A stretch of 64,000 nt of DNA from the NCBI GenBank assembly GCA_025403435.1, contig CM046330.1, positions 23,509,859 to 23,573,858 of the forward strand, given 5' to 3'. This DNA comes from Artocarpus heterophyllus (taxonomy: Eukaryota > Streptophyta > Magnoliopsida > Rosales > Moraceae). Under the pieces are notes generated by a model that ran no database searches, was not told where the DNA came from, and was given only the letters and a program-made list of their open reading frames with translations. Of the stretch, positions 21,826 to 34,393 are shown piece after piece (the stretch's first letter is position 1; each line of letters starts with the position of its first letter). The translations under genes were made by a program, and so were the position numbers.

Positions 21826-23760
21826 CAACTGATCTTACAACTGCAGAAGAAAAGTGGTCTGGGAAGCCTCTAGATTTGTCAAATTTTAGGGTTTTTGGCT
21901 ACACTACATAGGCTCATATTAATGAAGGGAAACTGGAGCCTAGAGCTCTTAAATGCATGTTCATTGGTTACCCATACGGAGTCAAAGGCTATAAACTATG
22001 GTGTGTTTAAAAGGGAGAACCTAGGCCTCTACATAAGTAGAGCTGTGGTGTTTAGAGAGACATAGATGTTTTATGACAAAAAGAAGAAGAATGTACTAAG
22101 GCCTCAACAACTGATGATGAAGTTCAGTTTGAGGTGGAGCTCTCTGATAGAGTTGAGATAAAAGATCAAAGGGAAGGAGATGATAACTCTTTGAGGCCAC
22201 CAAGCTCAAGTCAAGATTATTCTTTGGCAAAGGACAGGGTCAAAAGGAAGGTAAAACCTTCAAGCCGTTTTGGCTTTGCTAAGATGATTGCTTTTGCTAC
22301 CATTGCAGCTGATTACATTGATTCTAAGGAGCCAAAGTCCTATGGAGATACAATGTCAAGGTGGGATTCAGAAAAATGGAAAGAGGCAAGGCATGAGGAG
22401 ATGGCATCACTTCATAAGAACCAGACTTGGGTTCTAGTAGATAGACCCAAGGGACAAAAGGTGGTAGGAAGTAAATGGGTTTATAAATTCGAGGAAGGAA
22501 TCCCTGATGTTGAATGGCCTAGGTACAAAGCTGGCTTGCTGCCAAAGGATTTACAGAACAAGAAGGGGTTGACTATGATGAATTTTTTTCACCGATGATA
22601 AATCACATTTCCATAAGGTTGCTCTTGTCAATAATAGCGAAGGAAGATATGGAATTGGAGCAGTTAGATGTCAAAACTGCATTCTTACGTGGAGAGCTAG
22701 ATGAGAAGATTGTGATGGCTTAACTTGAAGGTTTTATGGAAAATGATAATTGTGTGTATAGCAAGGTCATGGGTAGTGGAGCTGTTGTTTACTTGTTATA
22801 ATACGTAGATGCCATGCTTGAGACAGGAAAACACAGATCCAGGATAGACAAAATAAAGGAGACTTGGAGATGAAAGACATGGGAGCAGCCAGTAAGATAT
22901 TAGGAACGAAAATTAACAAAAATAGGCAGTTGATTTTTTGTTTGTATCTCAGGAAGGATATGATGGGAAGATTTTGAAAGTTGTCAGCTGAGGATTCTCC
23001 TAAGATAGATCAAGAACAGCAGTACATGGACAACATACCTTATGCAAGTGCAGTGGGAAGTTTGATGTATACAATGGTTTGCACACGTCCTAATTTGGCT
23101 TATTCTGTAATCATTGTAAGTAGATATGTGGCTAAACCAAGGAAGACACATTGGTAAGCTGTTAAATGGATTTTGAGATATCTTAGCGGTTTTGTGGGCC
23201 TAGGTTTGCTGTACAAAAAGCATAAGAGCAGTGGAGATGAAGTCACTGGCTTTGTGGATGCTGATTATGCAGGTTGTCTTGATAGAAGAAGATTACTAAT
23301 TGGATATGTGTTTAAGCTCCGTGGTAATGTGGTTAGTTGGAAGGCCAATCTAGAGCATGTTGTATCTTTGTCTACAATAGAAGTAGAGTTCATAGCCTTG
23401 ACATAAGCCTTCAAGGAAGCCAAGTGGATGCAAGGTCTGGCAGATATGCTGGGGCTAAAACAGTGATTATTAAGGTTTATTGTGATAGCTAAAGTGCAAT
23501 TCACTTAGTCAAGAACCAGGCTTACTATAAGAGGATGAAACATATAGATGTGAGGCTTTACTACGTTAAGGAAATAATTGCTAGTGGAGAGGTTGAGTTA
23601 AAGAAAGTTTCAACTGATGAGAATCCTGCTGGTATGGTGTAAAAACCATTAGCATCTCCAAAGTTCAAGCATTGTTGGGATTTGCTTGAAGTAAGAGAGG
23701 GGAATTAATCACAAAGTGAAAATTAAATTAGCCAAAGGTAGAGATTGTTGTAATGTTGGC
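21826..23760 (+). pseudogene. Copia fragment C: integrase tail, RT and RNase H remnants
   Basis: Reading across stops and frameshifts shows, in order: the integrase C-terminal region (WSGKPLDLSNFRVFGY, then KCMFIGYPYGVKGYKLW) near 21855-22010; the RT entry region (KWKEARHEEMASLHKNQTWV, then GSKWVYKFE) in 22134-22598; a ruined RT core near 22610-22830 where the YVDD box reads YVDA; and an RNase H region (GFVDADYAGCLDRRR) in 23173-23406. A purine tract followed by TGTTGTAATG near 23748 may be the start of a lost 3' LTR. No LTR pair exists and many stops are present. The lineage differs from A, B and D. Confidence 0.8.
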
Positions 23761-23769
23761 TTATATTTA

Positions 23770-25031
23770 ATCTTCAAAACTGACGGCCTTTCTAAATAGC
23801 TATATTGATGAGTCCATAAAATGGTATAGCCAAACGGGTTCAAGGCTAAGGGTAAGGAAAAAGGTTTGTAAGATGCTAAAGTCAATTAATGGGCTTAAGC
23901 AGGCTTTCTGTTCTTGGAACATAAGATTTCATCAGGTGATCAAGACTTATGGCTTGAACAAAATGTGGACGAACCATGTATTTACAAACACATTAAAGAT
24001 GGAAAGGTGGTTTTTTTACTGCTCTATGTAGATGACATTCTGCTAATTGGTAATGACGTTGCGGGGTCGTCATCGGTCAAATTATGGTTGACCAAGCAGT
24101 TTGACATGAAAGACTTGGGTGAAGCTAATTACGTTCTCGATATCCAGATATTGCGGGATATGAAGAACAAAATAATAGCTTTGTCCCAAGCGTCTTACAT
24201 AGATAAAATTCTCAAAAGGTTTCCAATACAAGATTCCAAGAAAGGTGGGCAACCATCTAGGTCTAGAATTACTCTTTTTAAGAAAGACTCGCTAAAGTCT
24301 AATGGAGAAAGAGAATACATGAAGAAGGTGCCTTATGCTTTATCAGTGGGAGTCTCATGCATGCTATGCTTTGCACACAACTGGATATCACTTATGAGGT
24401 CTGGTTGGGATAGTAAGTCGGTTTCAGTCGAATCTAGGACCAAACCATTGGATTGTGGTCAAGCATATTTTCAAGTGCTTGAAAAGGACTCGAGGGTATA
24501 TGCTTATGTATTCGGGTGAGGATTCAACATCTCTAGGATATACTGATTTGGATTTCCAATCCTATTTGGATTCGAGGAGATCGACTTTTGGTTTTATGTT
24601 TACTTAAGGTGACGGTGCCATTGTTTGGAAAGTGTCAAGCATGATTGCACTTCGGATTCAACAATCGAAGTCGAGTATGTGGCAGCTAGTGATGCTTTAA
24701 AAGAAGCAGTATGACTCTGCAAGTTTCTTGGGGATCTTGAGGTAGTTTCTAGCATATATAAGGTGGTATCATTGTATTGTGATAACACTGTAGCTATAAC
24801 TACTGCTAAGGAACCAAGATTTCATAAGAAGAATAAACATATTCATTAGAAGTATCATGTGACAAAGGACTTCATTGAGGGCGGGCATGTTGCTGTATGC
24901 AAAATCGCATATGAGGATAATTTAGCTTATCCATTCACGAAGACACTAATTGTGAGGGTTTTCGAGAGGCATATGGAAGTTATGAGGATGCGTGATATGT
25001 CATATATACTTACTTAGTGCAAGTGGGAGAT
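23770..25031 (+). pseudogene. Copia fragment B: RT and RNase H remnants
   Basis: The fragment starts in the middle of RT (SYIDESIKWYSQ) directly after fragment C. It contains an RT core with FLLLYVDDILLIGND at about 24010-24055, then DMKDLGEANYVLDIQILRD, and an RNase H region (YTDLDFQSYLDSRRSTFGF) up to the polypurine tract AAGTGGGAGAT at 25021-25031. It is closely related to A and D but broken by stops and frameshifts, and it lacks gag, protease and integrase. Confidence 0.85.
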
Positions 25032-26855
25032 TGTTACACATGTATGCCATAAGGAATAAAATGTTGTACTATGTTTTTAGAGACATTTTATCAATAAAAA
25101 ATTTATTTATTGTTTATATACCAAATGTTGTCCTTTTTACGTTCATATTTGTTGAATGCATGGTAAGCAAACAAAAGTCTAAGACTGTCAGTCTAAACCT
25201 TTATGAATCAGGCATATGTGGACAGATTATGTGGAAGACATGATTCTAAAGGCGATGGTCTAAATCATAAGATCCGTAATCGAGAGAATAAAATTGGGTG
25301 TTTTATTCATGTTAAGATTATTATGTTGTCTACATCCTTGATGGGAGATGCTTGTCTTGGCCATTGGAGTTGGACTCTACAAGTAGAAACATTGGTACAT
25401 TGTCATAAGTGATGATGTATTGGATTAGGACATAAAGTGGAATTGATTTGGATTAATAATTCCATATGTACAAATCAATTTACTTTAGACAATCATATGT
25501 GTTGTATCTTAATCTTGAAATGACTAATAGGCCTGTTATCTTGTCTTATGACTTTTGATGTACTAAAGGGTGATATCTTCATTTTGTGATGGTATGCATA
25601 CTGGAATGTTGGAGACAAGAATCTTGATATCATAGACCTATTATTCAAGGATATGGAATCTATAGCTCTATTGGTGGAGTCAATGATATTCTCTTACATG
25701 CATTATTCTGAAATTGGAAAACTAGAGCGCTCAAACATTTGGATACATAGGTGTAACCGAATGGTATATTGTTTTTAGATAGTAAGTTTTCCAATAGTGA
25801 GATAACAAAACATAAAATAAAAATAATCGAGAAGGTAAGATGGAATTCATCCTTAAGCCGATTATGAATATCCTATAGGAATACGACACATTATGATATG
25901 TCATCGACACTTAGCTAATTCGGAGCTTCGTAATTTTATATAGTTTGAGAGTGCAGCTCTAACCTTTTAGTAGAGTAGCGTTAGAGTTGATAATTATAAA
26001 ATGTGTATCTAGGATATTACATTTTATAATTATCGGAGCTTGAACTACATAGGTCTGTTAGGTCCCTTTTGCTAGCTCATAATAAATCCCGTAACGATAC
26101 GGTGTGCTTTTCCAATAAATTGGTGACTTATGTTAAATTATTAGATTAGTTGAAATTTGAGAGAACTAGATAATTCACGTTTGTTGAATTAATTGAAGAT
26201 AAACTTGTTGAATTATTGAAAATATTTTATTTTCTATGAGATCATCCAAGTATAACTGTTTGATCAGATAACTCCTCTATTGAGTTATTTGAATTAAAAC
26301 TAAGGCTCTATCTAAGAAATCTCGGATGGGAAATAAAAGATTCTCAGGGATATATTACCGCAAGTTTGGCAGGTCGATTTGTTAGTTTGTCCTATCGATG
26401 AAGTAAGTTCGGCAGGCCGATCTAGCAGTTTGGCCTATCGATCTAACAATAATCTGATTACGCATTTTTTGACACGATTTTATCAAAAGTTTATCCAAAT
26501 TTGGATTTTTGATGCCTTATCTACTAATGGCAAACCCTGGGTCCGACCTCTATAAATAGAGAGTGAGTTTTCTTTGTTAGTTGGATCAATTGAAAAGTTA
26601 AGAGTGAGTAACTTAGTGTTAGATACTTTGAAACTTCCTGAGGGCTATTGTTCATAATCATGAACCTTGGCCCTAGGTCTTCTTAATTGGTTGGAAGGAG
26701 AGTTGCTGGGGAAGAGTTGTACGACTTATACCCACACATGCTCTAATCGTGGATGGAGAAGAACAAAAAAGACTAGTTGATTGAGGCTCTTTTGGAACAT
26801 TCTTCTCTTCACTAATTGTAGGAGCTCTTCGGCATACAAATGTTAGTAAGATCTG

Positions 26856-26895
<40 letters not shown>

Positions 26896-26975
26896 AACAT
26901 TCAAACTTGTGTGTTTAGAAAATACTCTGATTTAAAATTTTTTAAAAATTTCGCTGCGTACTCGTTTTTTCAACA
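25032..26975 (+). mobile_element. 3' LTR of Copia fragment B
   Basis: It begins TGTTACACATG right after a polypurine tract and ends TTTTTTCAACA. Its interior matches the LTRs of A and D block by block, for example the TAATTATCGGAGCTTGA and GTAACGATACGGTGTG regions. It includes a (TA)n microsatellite at 26862-26892 and the GC-rich GGCAGGCCGAT motif block at about 26355-26450. No 5' LTR partner is present. Plant Copia LTR promoters drive transcription from U3; the sequence TATAAATAGAG near 26550 (CTCTATAAATAGAGAGTG) is a good TATA box. Confidence 0.85.
26862..26892. repeat. (TA)n microsatellite in LTR B
   Basis: About 16 uninterrupted TA dinucleotides. They are absent at the equivalent positions of the related A and D LTRs, so the array expanded after element B was inserted. 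Confidence 0.9.
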
Positions 26976-27032
26976 GTTCTGTCCTTGATTCGGCCTTGTA
27001 TTCACTCTGGCTCCTACCTTTGCCTTGCTTGC
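26976..27032. repeat. Minisatellite remnant left of element A
   Basis: The 57 bp between LTR B and LTR A contain GGCTCCTACCTTTGCCTTGC, a diverged unit of the minisatellite seen again at 56475-56530. Before A inserted, the two parts formed one array. The last five bases, CTTGC, act as the left target duplication. Confidence 0.65.
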
Positions 27033-28899
27033 TATTGGAGTAGGTGCCTTAATGATTAATTGATGTAATAAGTTTTTGGAGACATTTAATTGTTAAAGAG
27101 TTTATTATTATTCATATATTAAATGTTATCCTCTTTATGTTCATTTCTATTGAATATATAATAAGCAAATAAAAGTTTGAGACTATCATTTTGAACCTTT
27201 AAGATCATGCATATGATGGACAAATTATGCAGCAGACATGAATCTTAAAGGCGATAGTTTAAATGATAAGGTCCATAATCAAAAGAATAAGTTGTGCACT
27301 TTATTCATGTTAAGATTGTTATGTTGTCTACATCCCTGACGGGAGATGACTCGTCTTGGTCATCAGAGTGGGACTCTATGTGTAGAAACATTGGTATATT
27401 GTCATAGGTGATGATATATTGGATCATGACAAAAAAGTTAAATTGATTTGATTAATAATTTCGTTTGTTTAAATTAATTCACTTTAGACAATCACATGTG
27501 TTACATCTTAATACCAAAATGAATTAATGGGTTCGTATACTTGACTTGTGTCTTTTAATTACCAAAGGGCGACATCCTAAATTAGATAAAGGTATGCATA
27601 CTGATACATTGGAAACATGACTCTTGATTTACGTAGACTTGTTATTCATAGATATGGAATCCATAGCTCTTTTGTAGTATTAATGATATTCTCTTATAGG
27701 CATTGTCTTGTAATTAAAAACTAGAACACTCTAGCATTTTGATACATAGGTGTAACCAAATGGTATACTATTTATGGATAGGAAATATTTTAATGGTGGG
27801 ATAATGGAACATAGAATAAAAATAATCGGGAAGGCAAAATGGAATTTAGTTTTAAGCCGATTATGAATATCCTATGGGGATGTTGTACATTATGATATGT
27901 CATGGACGATTAGCATATTGGTGCTTTGTAATTTTATATAGTTCGAGAGTGTAGATCTAAGCTTTAAGTGGAATAATGTTAGAGTTGATAATTATAAAAC
28001 ATATATACCTGGGATATGTTATTTTATAATTATAGGAGCTTGATCGATATATGTCCATTAGGTTCTCTTTGCTAGCTTATAATCATTCCTATAACGATAC
28101 GGCATGTTTTTCCTACATATTGGTGACTTATGTCAATTATTAGATTGGCTAAAATTTGATAGATTGGATTTAATAATTCATGTTGGTTTATTTGTTGAAT
28201 TAATTTTGTGAATTAATTTAAGATAAACGTGTTAAATTATTTGGATAATATTTTATTTGATATGGGATTATCTGTATATGACTGTTTTAATTAAATAACT
28301 TCTATATTGGGTTATTTAAATTAAAACTGAGGTTCTATCCAAGATTCCCATGTGAAATAAGATATTTTCATATTTTTGGATTATCGCTCATTGGTAGGCC
28401 GATCGCGTAATCATCATTTATTTTCATCAGAAGGTGATCCAAACTCAAATGTTTAAGCCTAATCTAATAGGGATTAACCCCAAATTCCACCACTATATAA
28501 AGGAAACCATTTTTTATTGTTCCTCAAATCATTTAAGAAGTATAGAGAGGGTATTTTAGTGAAATAAACACAGAAACTTCCAAAGAGCTATTGTTCAACA
28601 TCTGGGACCTTAGGTCTTGGTTTTGTCAAGTGGTTGGAAGGAGAGGTCATTGGAAAAAAAACTGTACGATGTGCGACCACCCGCATTCTGAGCGTGGAAA
28701 GAGAATAGCAAGGAAGATTAGTTGTTTGAGGCTCTTCCAAAACGTTTTTTTCTAATTGCAGATTCTACAGTTTTCAATTTATTGAAGAGGCACGTAAGAT
28801 CTTTTATTAATTTATGTACTTACCATGTTAAACTTGTTATTTGGAAAAGTCTTCGATTTAAATTTTTTTTTAAATTCTACGGCGCATGGTTTTCCAACA
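27033..28899 (+). repeat. 5' LTR of Copia A
   Basis: It starts TATTGGAGTAGG (the 3' copy has TGTTAGACTAAG, so the terminal TG has mutated) and ends GGTTTTCCAACA. It aligns to 54671-56474 along its length. TATATAAAGG near 28493 is a plausible TATA box with a counterpart at about 56072 in the 3' LTR. Confidence 0.85.
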
Positions 28900-28901
28900 A
28901 G

Positions 28902-28918
28902 TGGTATCAAAGTCATGG
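28902..28918 (+). other. Primer-binding site of Copia A
   Basis: TGGTATCAAAGTCATGG starts two bases after the LTR end. It resembles TGGTATCAGAGC, the complement of the initiator methionine tRNA 3' end used by most plant Copia elements, with a G-to-A change at the ninth base. Confidence 0.85.
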
Positions 28919-29990
28919 TTTTGTGCTGATTTTATGAGTTTATGATAAAGCTATGCACGTAAATTATGTGATCTTATTCTCGCCTATGCTTGAATTATAG
29001 TTTTAGAGAGTTGATACTTTAGGATTTCTATATAATTATATGTTGTCATGAGATTATATGGTGAATGTTTATTAATTAATTGTTGTTAATTAAATTTTCG
29101 TTGTAATGATTATATTAATTAATTAAATTTATCGGTTATGGTTTCTTAGAGGTTAGAATATATATCTAGGTTTTTCATATAATTAGATTTCATCAATCAT
29201 CACCGTCTAGATTTATTATTTTAATTTGATTTGTAAAATTTGCATTAAAATAATTATTCGAAGTAAAGATAGTTCTAGAAGATGGAGATGATTGCAGTTC
29301 TGTGTGTTTTTTTTTTGTGTTTATAAATTTTTATGATTTTAAATTGTTAAATAAATTAAAAACTGCTTAAAATTTATTTTTACAAAAGTTTAGAAAAATG
29401 TTGGTTCAGCGTCAGTCGACTGGTTGGTTACCTAGTACTAGCAAGCCGATGGTTGCAGACTAGTAGGTTGGTGGTCACAAACCGGCAGGCCGGCAGCGGA
29501 CAGAACCATATTTTAAAAACAGTTCATTTTTTGATACAGCTTTTATTTTTGTTTTTTCAGACAATTCTGAGAAAGATGGAATTTTATGATAACCAGAAAA
29601 ATAAAATTTTGTTCTATATGAGATTGAAAAATTGAAGATGGATGCCACATGAAGAAGGATATAACGAGAAGATACCAGATGAAGATTCAATATATGTTTC
29701 GATTGTTCTTTTGTAATCTTTATTTTTTTTTCTCTAGTATGGAACCATGATATTACGTCTGTTTATTATATTGCTTGTAGCTTAGCTCATTGTGTTGATT
29801 GTCTATATTATAATATGTTTTGCCATGTATGTTGATAAAATGCTATGTAGAATAGGGTGTGCTGTTCATTAAAAATAGTTCATGCATATTAACATAAAAC
29901 CTTGATTTCTAAAATATTAAGTGGGAGAAGATGTTTGATATATGATTCTTTATTATAAATCAAAATGTTTAAAAATATATTGTCTTTGAT
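28919..29990 (+). other. Untranslated leader of Copia A
   Basis: AT-rich leader between primer site and gag without coding capacity. It carries the GC-rich motif block (CCGGCAGGCCGGCAG and related words) at about 29405-29505, also seen in the LTRs and in the leader of D. Confidence 0.6.
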
Positions 29991-30511
29991 ACTTGATAAG
30001 AACACTTTAACTGGCGAGAATTATGGATAATCTTGATAACATGTTTGGAGGCCAAGCCTTGATGAAGTGGCAATGGGCTCTTCGAAAGCTTCTTAATTGC
30101 AAGTAGAGACTAGGGACACCTGTAAAGGAGCATATGATATTGGCCATGGGTTACCTCGCTAAGGCTTAAACCCATGGAGCCAATATTGATGCTGAGTCAC
30201 CGATGACTATGGTCTTTGAGACTCTTTCTAAGGAGTTTATCCTATTTAGAGCTTCATATAAATTGAGTAATAGACAGGATGTGACCTTAACTGAGCTAAT
30301 GAAGCAGTTAAAGGAGTTTAAAAATATGATCAGGGAAGCTCCGGCTGGTGGCGAGGTGAACTTAGCACTTGCATCTGGTTTCACTTTTAACTCTGGGAAT
30401 AGAAAGAAGCAAAAGGCCAAGAACGAGAAGTATTTTGTTCTAGTGAAAGGCAAGGATAAGAAGAAAAAGAGGAGGAACCTGAAGAAACTAAAGTGTTTCT
30501 TCTACGGGGAG
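29990..30511 (+). pseudogene. Copia A gag, N-terminal part (UBN2-type), disrupted by D
   Basis: Fragments read MDNLDNMFGGQALMKWQWA-like gag sequence, then an open piece (30203-30511) with TLTELMKQLKEFKNMIREAP and a lysine-rich linker that ends in KKLKCFFYGE. The latter is the first half of the CX2CX4HX4C zinc knuckle, with its second Cys changed to Tyr. The other half (KVGHIKKNC) lies at 51541 and beyond, so D was inserted inside the knuckle codons. Earlier stops show that gag was also decaying by point mutation. Confidence 0.8.
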
Positions 30512-31568
30512 TGTTCAAAAAATAGTACGCAGTGGAATTTTAAAATTTTTATACTAGGGTATTTTCTAAAATATAAGTTTGACATGCTATATACATAAAT
30601 TAACCAGATCTTACTAACCTTGTTTGCAGAAAAGCTCCCACAATTAATGAAGAGAAAGGATGTTGTAGTAGAACCTCAACCAACTGGCCTTCTTTGCTAT
30701 TCTTTATCCACGACTGGTGTATGTGGGGGCACACTCGTACAGCTCTTCTACCAGGTGATTCTCCTTCCAACCCATTGAAAAAACCTAAAGCTATAGTTCG
30801 TGATGTGTGAACAATAGCTCACAGAGAGTTTTAGAGCCTCACTAGTAGAGTCTCACTCTTAATCTCTCAATTGATCTAACAATAATGAGTCTCACTCCTC
30901 TTTTTATAGAGGTTGGGCTCAAGGGTTAGTCCTTATCAGATAAGGTCTCAAAAATTCAAATTAGAATCAATATATGATAAAATCCATGTAAAAATACGTA
31001 ATCTATTTATCGCTGGGTCGACAGGCCAAATTGGCAGATCGGCTTGTCAAACTTACTTCATTGGCAGGCCGAACCTAAAGACCGGCTTGCCGAACTTACG
31101 ATAAATAATCCCTGCGAATCTCTTAATTTCCACCCATATTCTTAATAATTCAACAAGTTTATCTTAAATTAATTTATTCAAAATTAATCTAACTGATAAA
31201 CAACATGAATTATCTGATCCTATTGAATTTTCAACCAATCTGATAATTTGACACAAGTCACCAATTATTGGAAAAGCATGCCGTATCGTTAGACGATTTA
31301 TTATAAGCTAGCAAAGGGGACCTGATGGACCTATATAGTTCAAGCTCTCGATAATTATGAAACCCAATATCCCAGATATACATTTCATAATTATCAATTC
31401 CAATACTACTCCACTAAAAGCTTCAAGCTGCACCTCAAACTATATAGAATTACGAAGCCATATAGTTAAGTCTCCATGACATATCATAATGTATCGTATC
31501 CCCATAGGATTATCCATAATCGGCTTAAGGACAAGTTCTATCTTATCTTCCCGATTATTTTTATCTTA

Positions 31569-31573
31569 CGTTC
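31569..31573. other. Left target-site duplication of Gypsy E (CGTTC)
   Basis: CGTTC is repeated at 43462-43466. The unoccupied sequence TTACGTTCCATTATC in the other D LTR (around 50758-50772) carries it once, which proves the insertion and its boundaries. Confidence 0.95.
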
Positions 31574-33701
31574 TGATGAGACTGTAAAAGTGTACATTTT
31601 TAAAGGCTTAAATCATTTGTTTACGCTTTTATTTCTCATTAAATCCTCTAATTAATAGCATTTTGTGTTAATAAGTATTTTTGTGTCTTGGTGTGAAATT
31701 ATGTTTAAAAATGCATTTTTAGTGTGTTTCTAGGTTTTTAGTAAATTTTAGAGTCATTTTGGTGTGTTAAATAAGTGTCTAGTCTGTAAATAGTCAAAAC
31801 CGTAAAAGTAATGCTGTTATTTATTTTGAGTTTTAGTGTGTTTGATAGTGTGTTTTAAGTTTATAATATGTCTTGTTATATTTTTAGTAATTTTTAAAAA
31901 TATTTCCAAGTCATAAAAATTATATCTGTGCTAAACCGCAAGAGACTGAAAGTTTTAGGAGTTTTTATTTAATTTTGTATGTTTTAATGTAAAATAAATA
32001 TTTTTTAAATATTATGTTTGTAAAATAATTAATATTAGTGTGTTTGTGATTTTTAGATTTGAAATCTGGAGGAAAAACGGAGCAAAACAACACCAAAACG
32101 GATAAAATCAGACATCGAATGCATAAAAAAGATAAAGAAAATTTGAATTTAAATTAAATGGGACACGTGGCGTAACAAGGACCGCCGGATCAACTGACAA
32201 ATTAATCTCAGCCGTCCAAGGAAGAGACGCGTGTCAACGCGTCATCTGGTGCGTCAGCGGAATCTTAGCGTGCAGTCCACGTGTCTAAATCTGATTGGCG
32301 CGTGCGTTACACGCGCCGACAAGGCTGCAAGCGAGGCAGGGGGTCTAAGGCCTCTTTGGATTGTGTGCGGTCGTGTTTACTTGCTCCCACTTTTCTATTC
32401 GTTCGATGAAAATAGCAGGAGCGATCCAACGGTCCTCAACCTTGGACCCACTGGACCACCTGGGCCCAATCGTCCCTGTGTCTGACAGCCATTGGATCTC
32501 GTCTTCAACGCTCCAGATCGTGCCTATTTTGTGCTGCTCTAGTATGTGTCACACGGGATTACAAAGGAAAATCTGCACGCTCAGGAATGCGGACCAGCGC
32601 GAAGAAGAGAAGAAGAAAATAATTCAAATTGTCAACTTTCAACAGGAAAACGCATTAATTTCAAATGGCAGTTTGTAAAATCGATCTCCTATAAATACCG
32701 AGGCATTTGCCTCAGTTTAGGAGAGCCTCTCGCAACATAAAAATGTTGTTGTAATAATTATAGTCTAGTTTTTATTTTAGTTTTCAGTCTAGTTTCTTGT
32801 AAAATATTTTCTAGTTTATGTTGTAAAAATTATGCTCAATAATATCAGTAGTACTTTATTAATTATGTCTTTCTAAATTTCTTTTTAGCTGAGGGGAGAG
32901 GTAAAAATTATGGTAAAATTATCTTAAATATTTTTGGTTTTTCTTAGTTTTCTAAGCTGTTGTAATGCCAAAATATTCTCTTAGAAAACCTAGAATTTCA
33001 ATATTTTCTTAGCTAAAACTCTGCCAAAATTACGGTTCTGATTTATCGACGACATAGACTGGCACGGATAATGCTTAGGAGGACCTTGATTACTCGTAGA
33101 CAGAGAATGGCTCGGTAAATGCTTAACTTACTATCTTGGTTGTTATTTTAGTTAAGTTATGTTGAAATGCTGCTTATTTATTAAGTTGTGTTTTTGCTAC
33201 ATTATAGACATGGAATGGCACAGTAAATGCTTGGTAAATCTTGATTTATTGTCGACATAGGATGGCATAGTGTATACTTAAACCAACTAATAAATAAAAA
33301 GAGAAACTAAAATATATTGAAGATAATTGTCAGAACAGAACCTTTGAACCTCAACCCTGTTATTATTGTTGTTTTACTTTCTTAAATTGTCGTTATTATT
33401 GTTGTTACTCTGCTTAAATTATTATTTGTATTTCTTGTTATTAAAGTTTCAAATTATCAAAATTTAAAGATGAAAAAGGCTGTAAAAAAATGTATAAAAA
33501 TTGTAAATACATTCTGTAAATAATAAATATTAATCCTCAAATTTTTCAGCTTAAATAAAAAGAAAAAGTTAATATAATACATGTACTGGAACTGAATAAA
33601 TCCTTCTTTATGGGTTCGACCTCGGATTCATCGAGAAAATATTACTTGAGACAACCTTATACTTGAGGTTAGTTTAAAATGCGTAAATAGACGCAAGACC
33701 A
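31574..33701 (+). repeat. 5' LTR of Gypsy E
   Basis: It runs from TGATGAGACTGTAAAAG to GACGCAAGACCA. It contains a TATA box (TATAAATA, 32690-32697) and, downstream, the probable transcription start and R region. A more GC-rich block with CACGTG-type words (ACACGTGGC near 32163, CCACGTGTC near 32278) lies upstream of the TATA box in U3 and may bind bZIP/bHLH factors. Confidence 0.93.
32690..32697 (+). promoter_or_regulatory. TATA box of the E 5' LTR
   Basis: CTCCTATAAATACC is identical in the 3' LTR (42450-42457). This is the expected start of genomic RNA synthesis. Confidence 0.75.
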
Positions 33702-33707
33702 AGTTTT

Positions 33708-33726
33708 TGGCGCCGTTGCCGGGGAA
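33708..33726 (+). other. Primer-binding site of Gypsy E (tRNA-Asp type)
   Basis: TGGCGCCGTTGCCGGGGAA lies six bases after the LTR end. It is complementary to the 3' end of plant tRNA-Asp including CCA, as used by Athila/Tat-type Gypsy elements. Confidence 0.88.
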
Positions 33727-34393
33727 GGTATTGTTTTTAGTGCAGTATAATATTGTGTAATATATTTTCCTTTTCTTTTTATTTTTCTTTTATATGTTGC
33801 TAACTCTTATTTGCTTTTGTTTTATTTCTTTTCTTTTGTTAATATCTTCTGTTTTGTAGGCATTAAGTATTGTTCACGTAGGAATCTGCATGTATTTTCT
33901 ATAAGTTACTATTTGTAGTAGTTACTGTTAATGTCACTATTTTAATATAAAAAATAAAAAAAAATTTCTCTCATTTCTTCTGTAAAATATTTATTTTGCT
34001 AGTTTTAGGTTTGTGCCTTAGAAATAAAACTTCATAAAATTTTAGATTAGGTTTTCCATAATACTTAATAAATAAATTTTGTTTTTGTGAAAAGTATTTT
34101 TTGAGAAAGTTTTATTTGGGGACTGGTACTGGTTTAGAATTCTTTCCCATAACCGGTTCACTTTTGGAGATTCTCCCAACACCAGTCATTCCTGAAACGT
34201 TGTTCTGCCAAGGAGATTGGTTCTTAAGGAGCCTTAGCACCACCAATTTTTCCTGGGGACATTCTTGAAAAATATAATTCGCAACTTTACAAAATCAATA
34301 AGGCAGATACATTTCATTCACTACTCTACTCTCCCTGAGTGGAGAAAAGTTTAGTATTTGTCTATAAAATTTCTAAATATTTAAATAATTTGT
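33727..34393 (+). other. Untranslated leader of Gypsy E with a structured GC-richer segment
   Basis: After T-rich DNA, 34118-34190 contains a perfect GACTGGT (34121-34127) / ACCAGTC (34181-34187) inverted pair enclosing the palindrome AACCGGTT and a GGAGATTCTCC hairpin. Its place between primer site and gag is where LTR retroelements carry dimerisation and packaging signals; that role is inferred. Confidence 0.5.
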
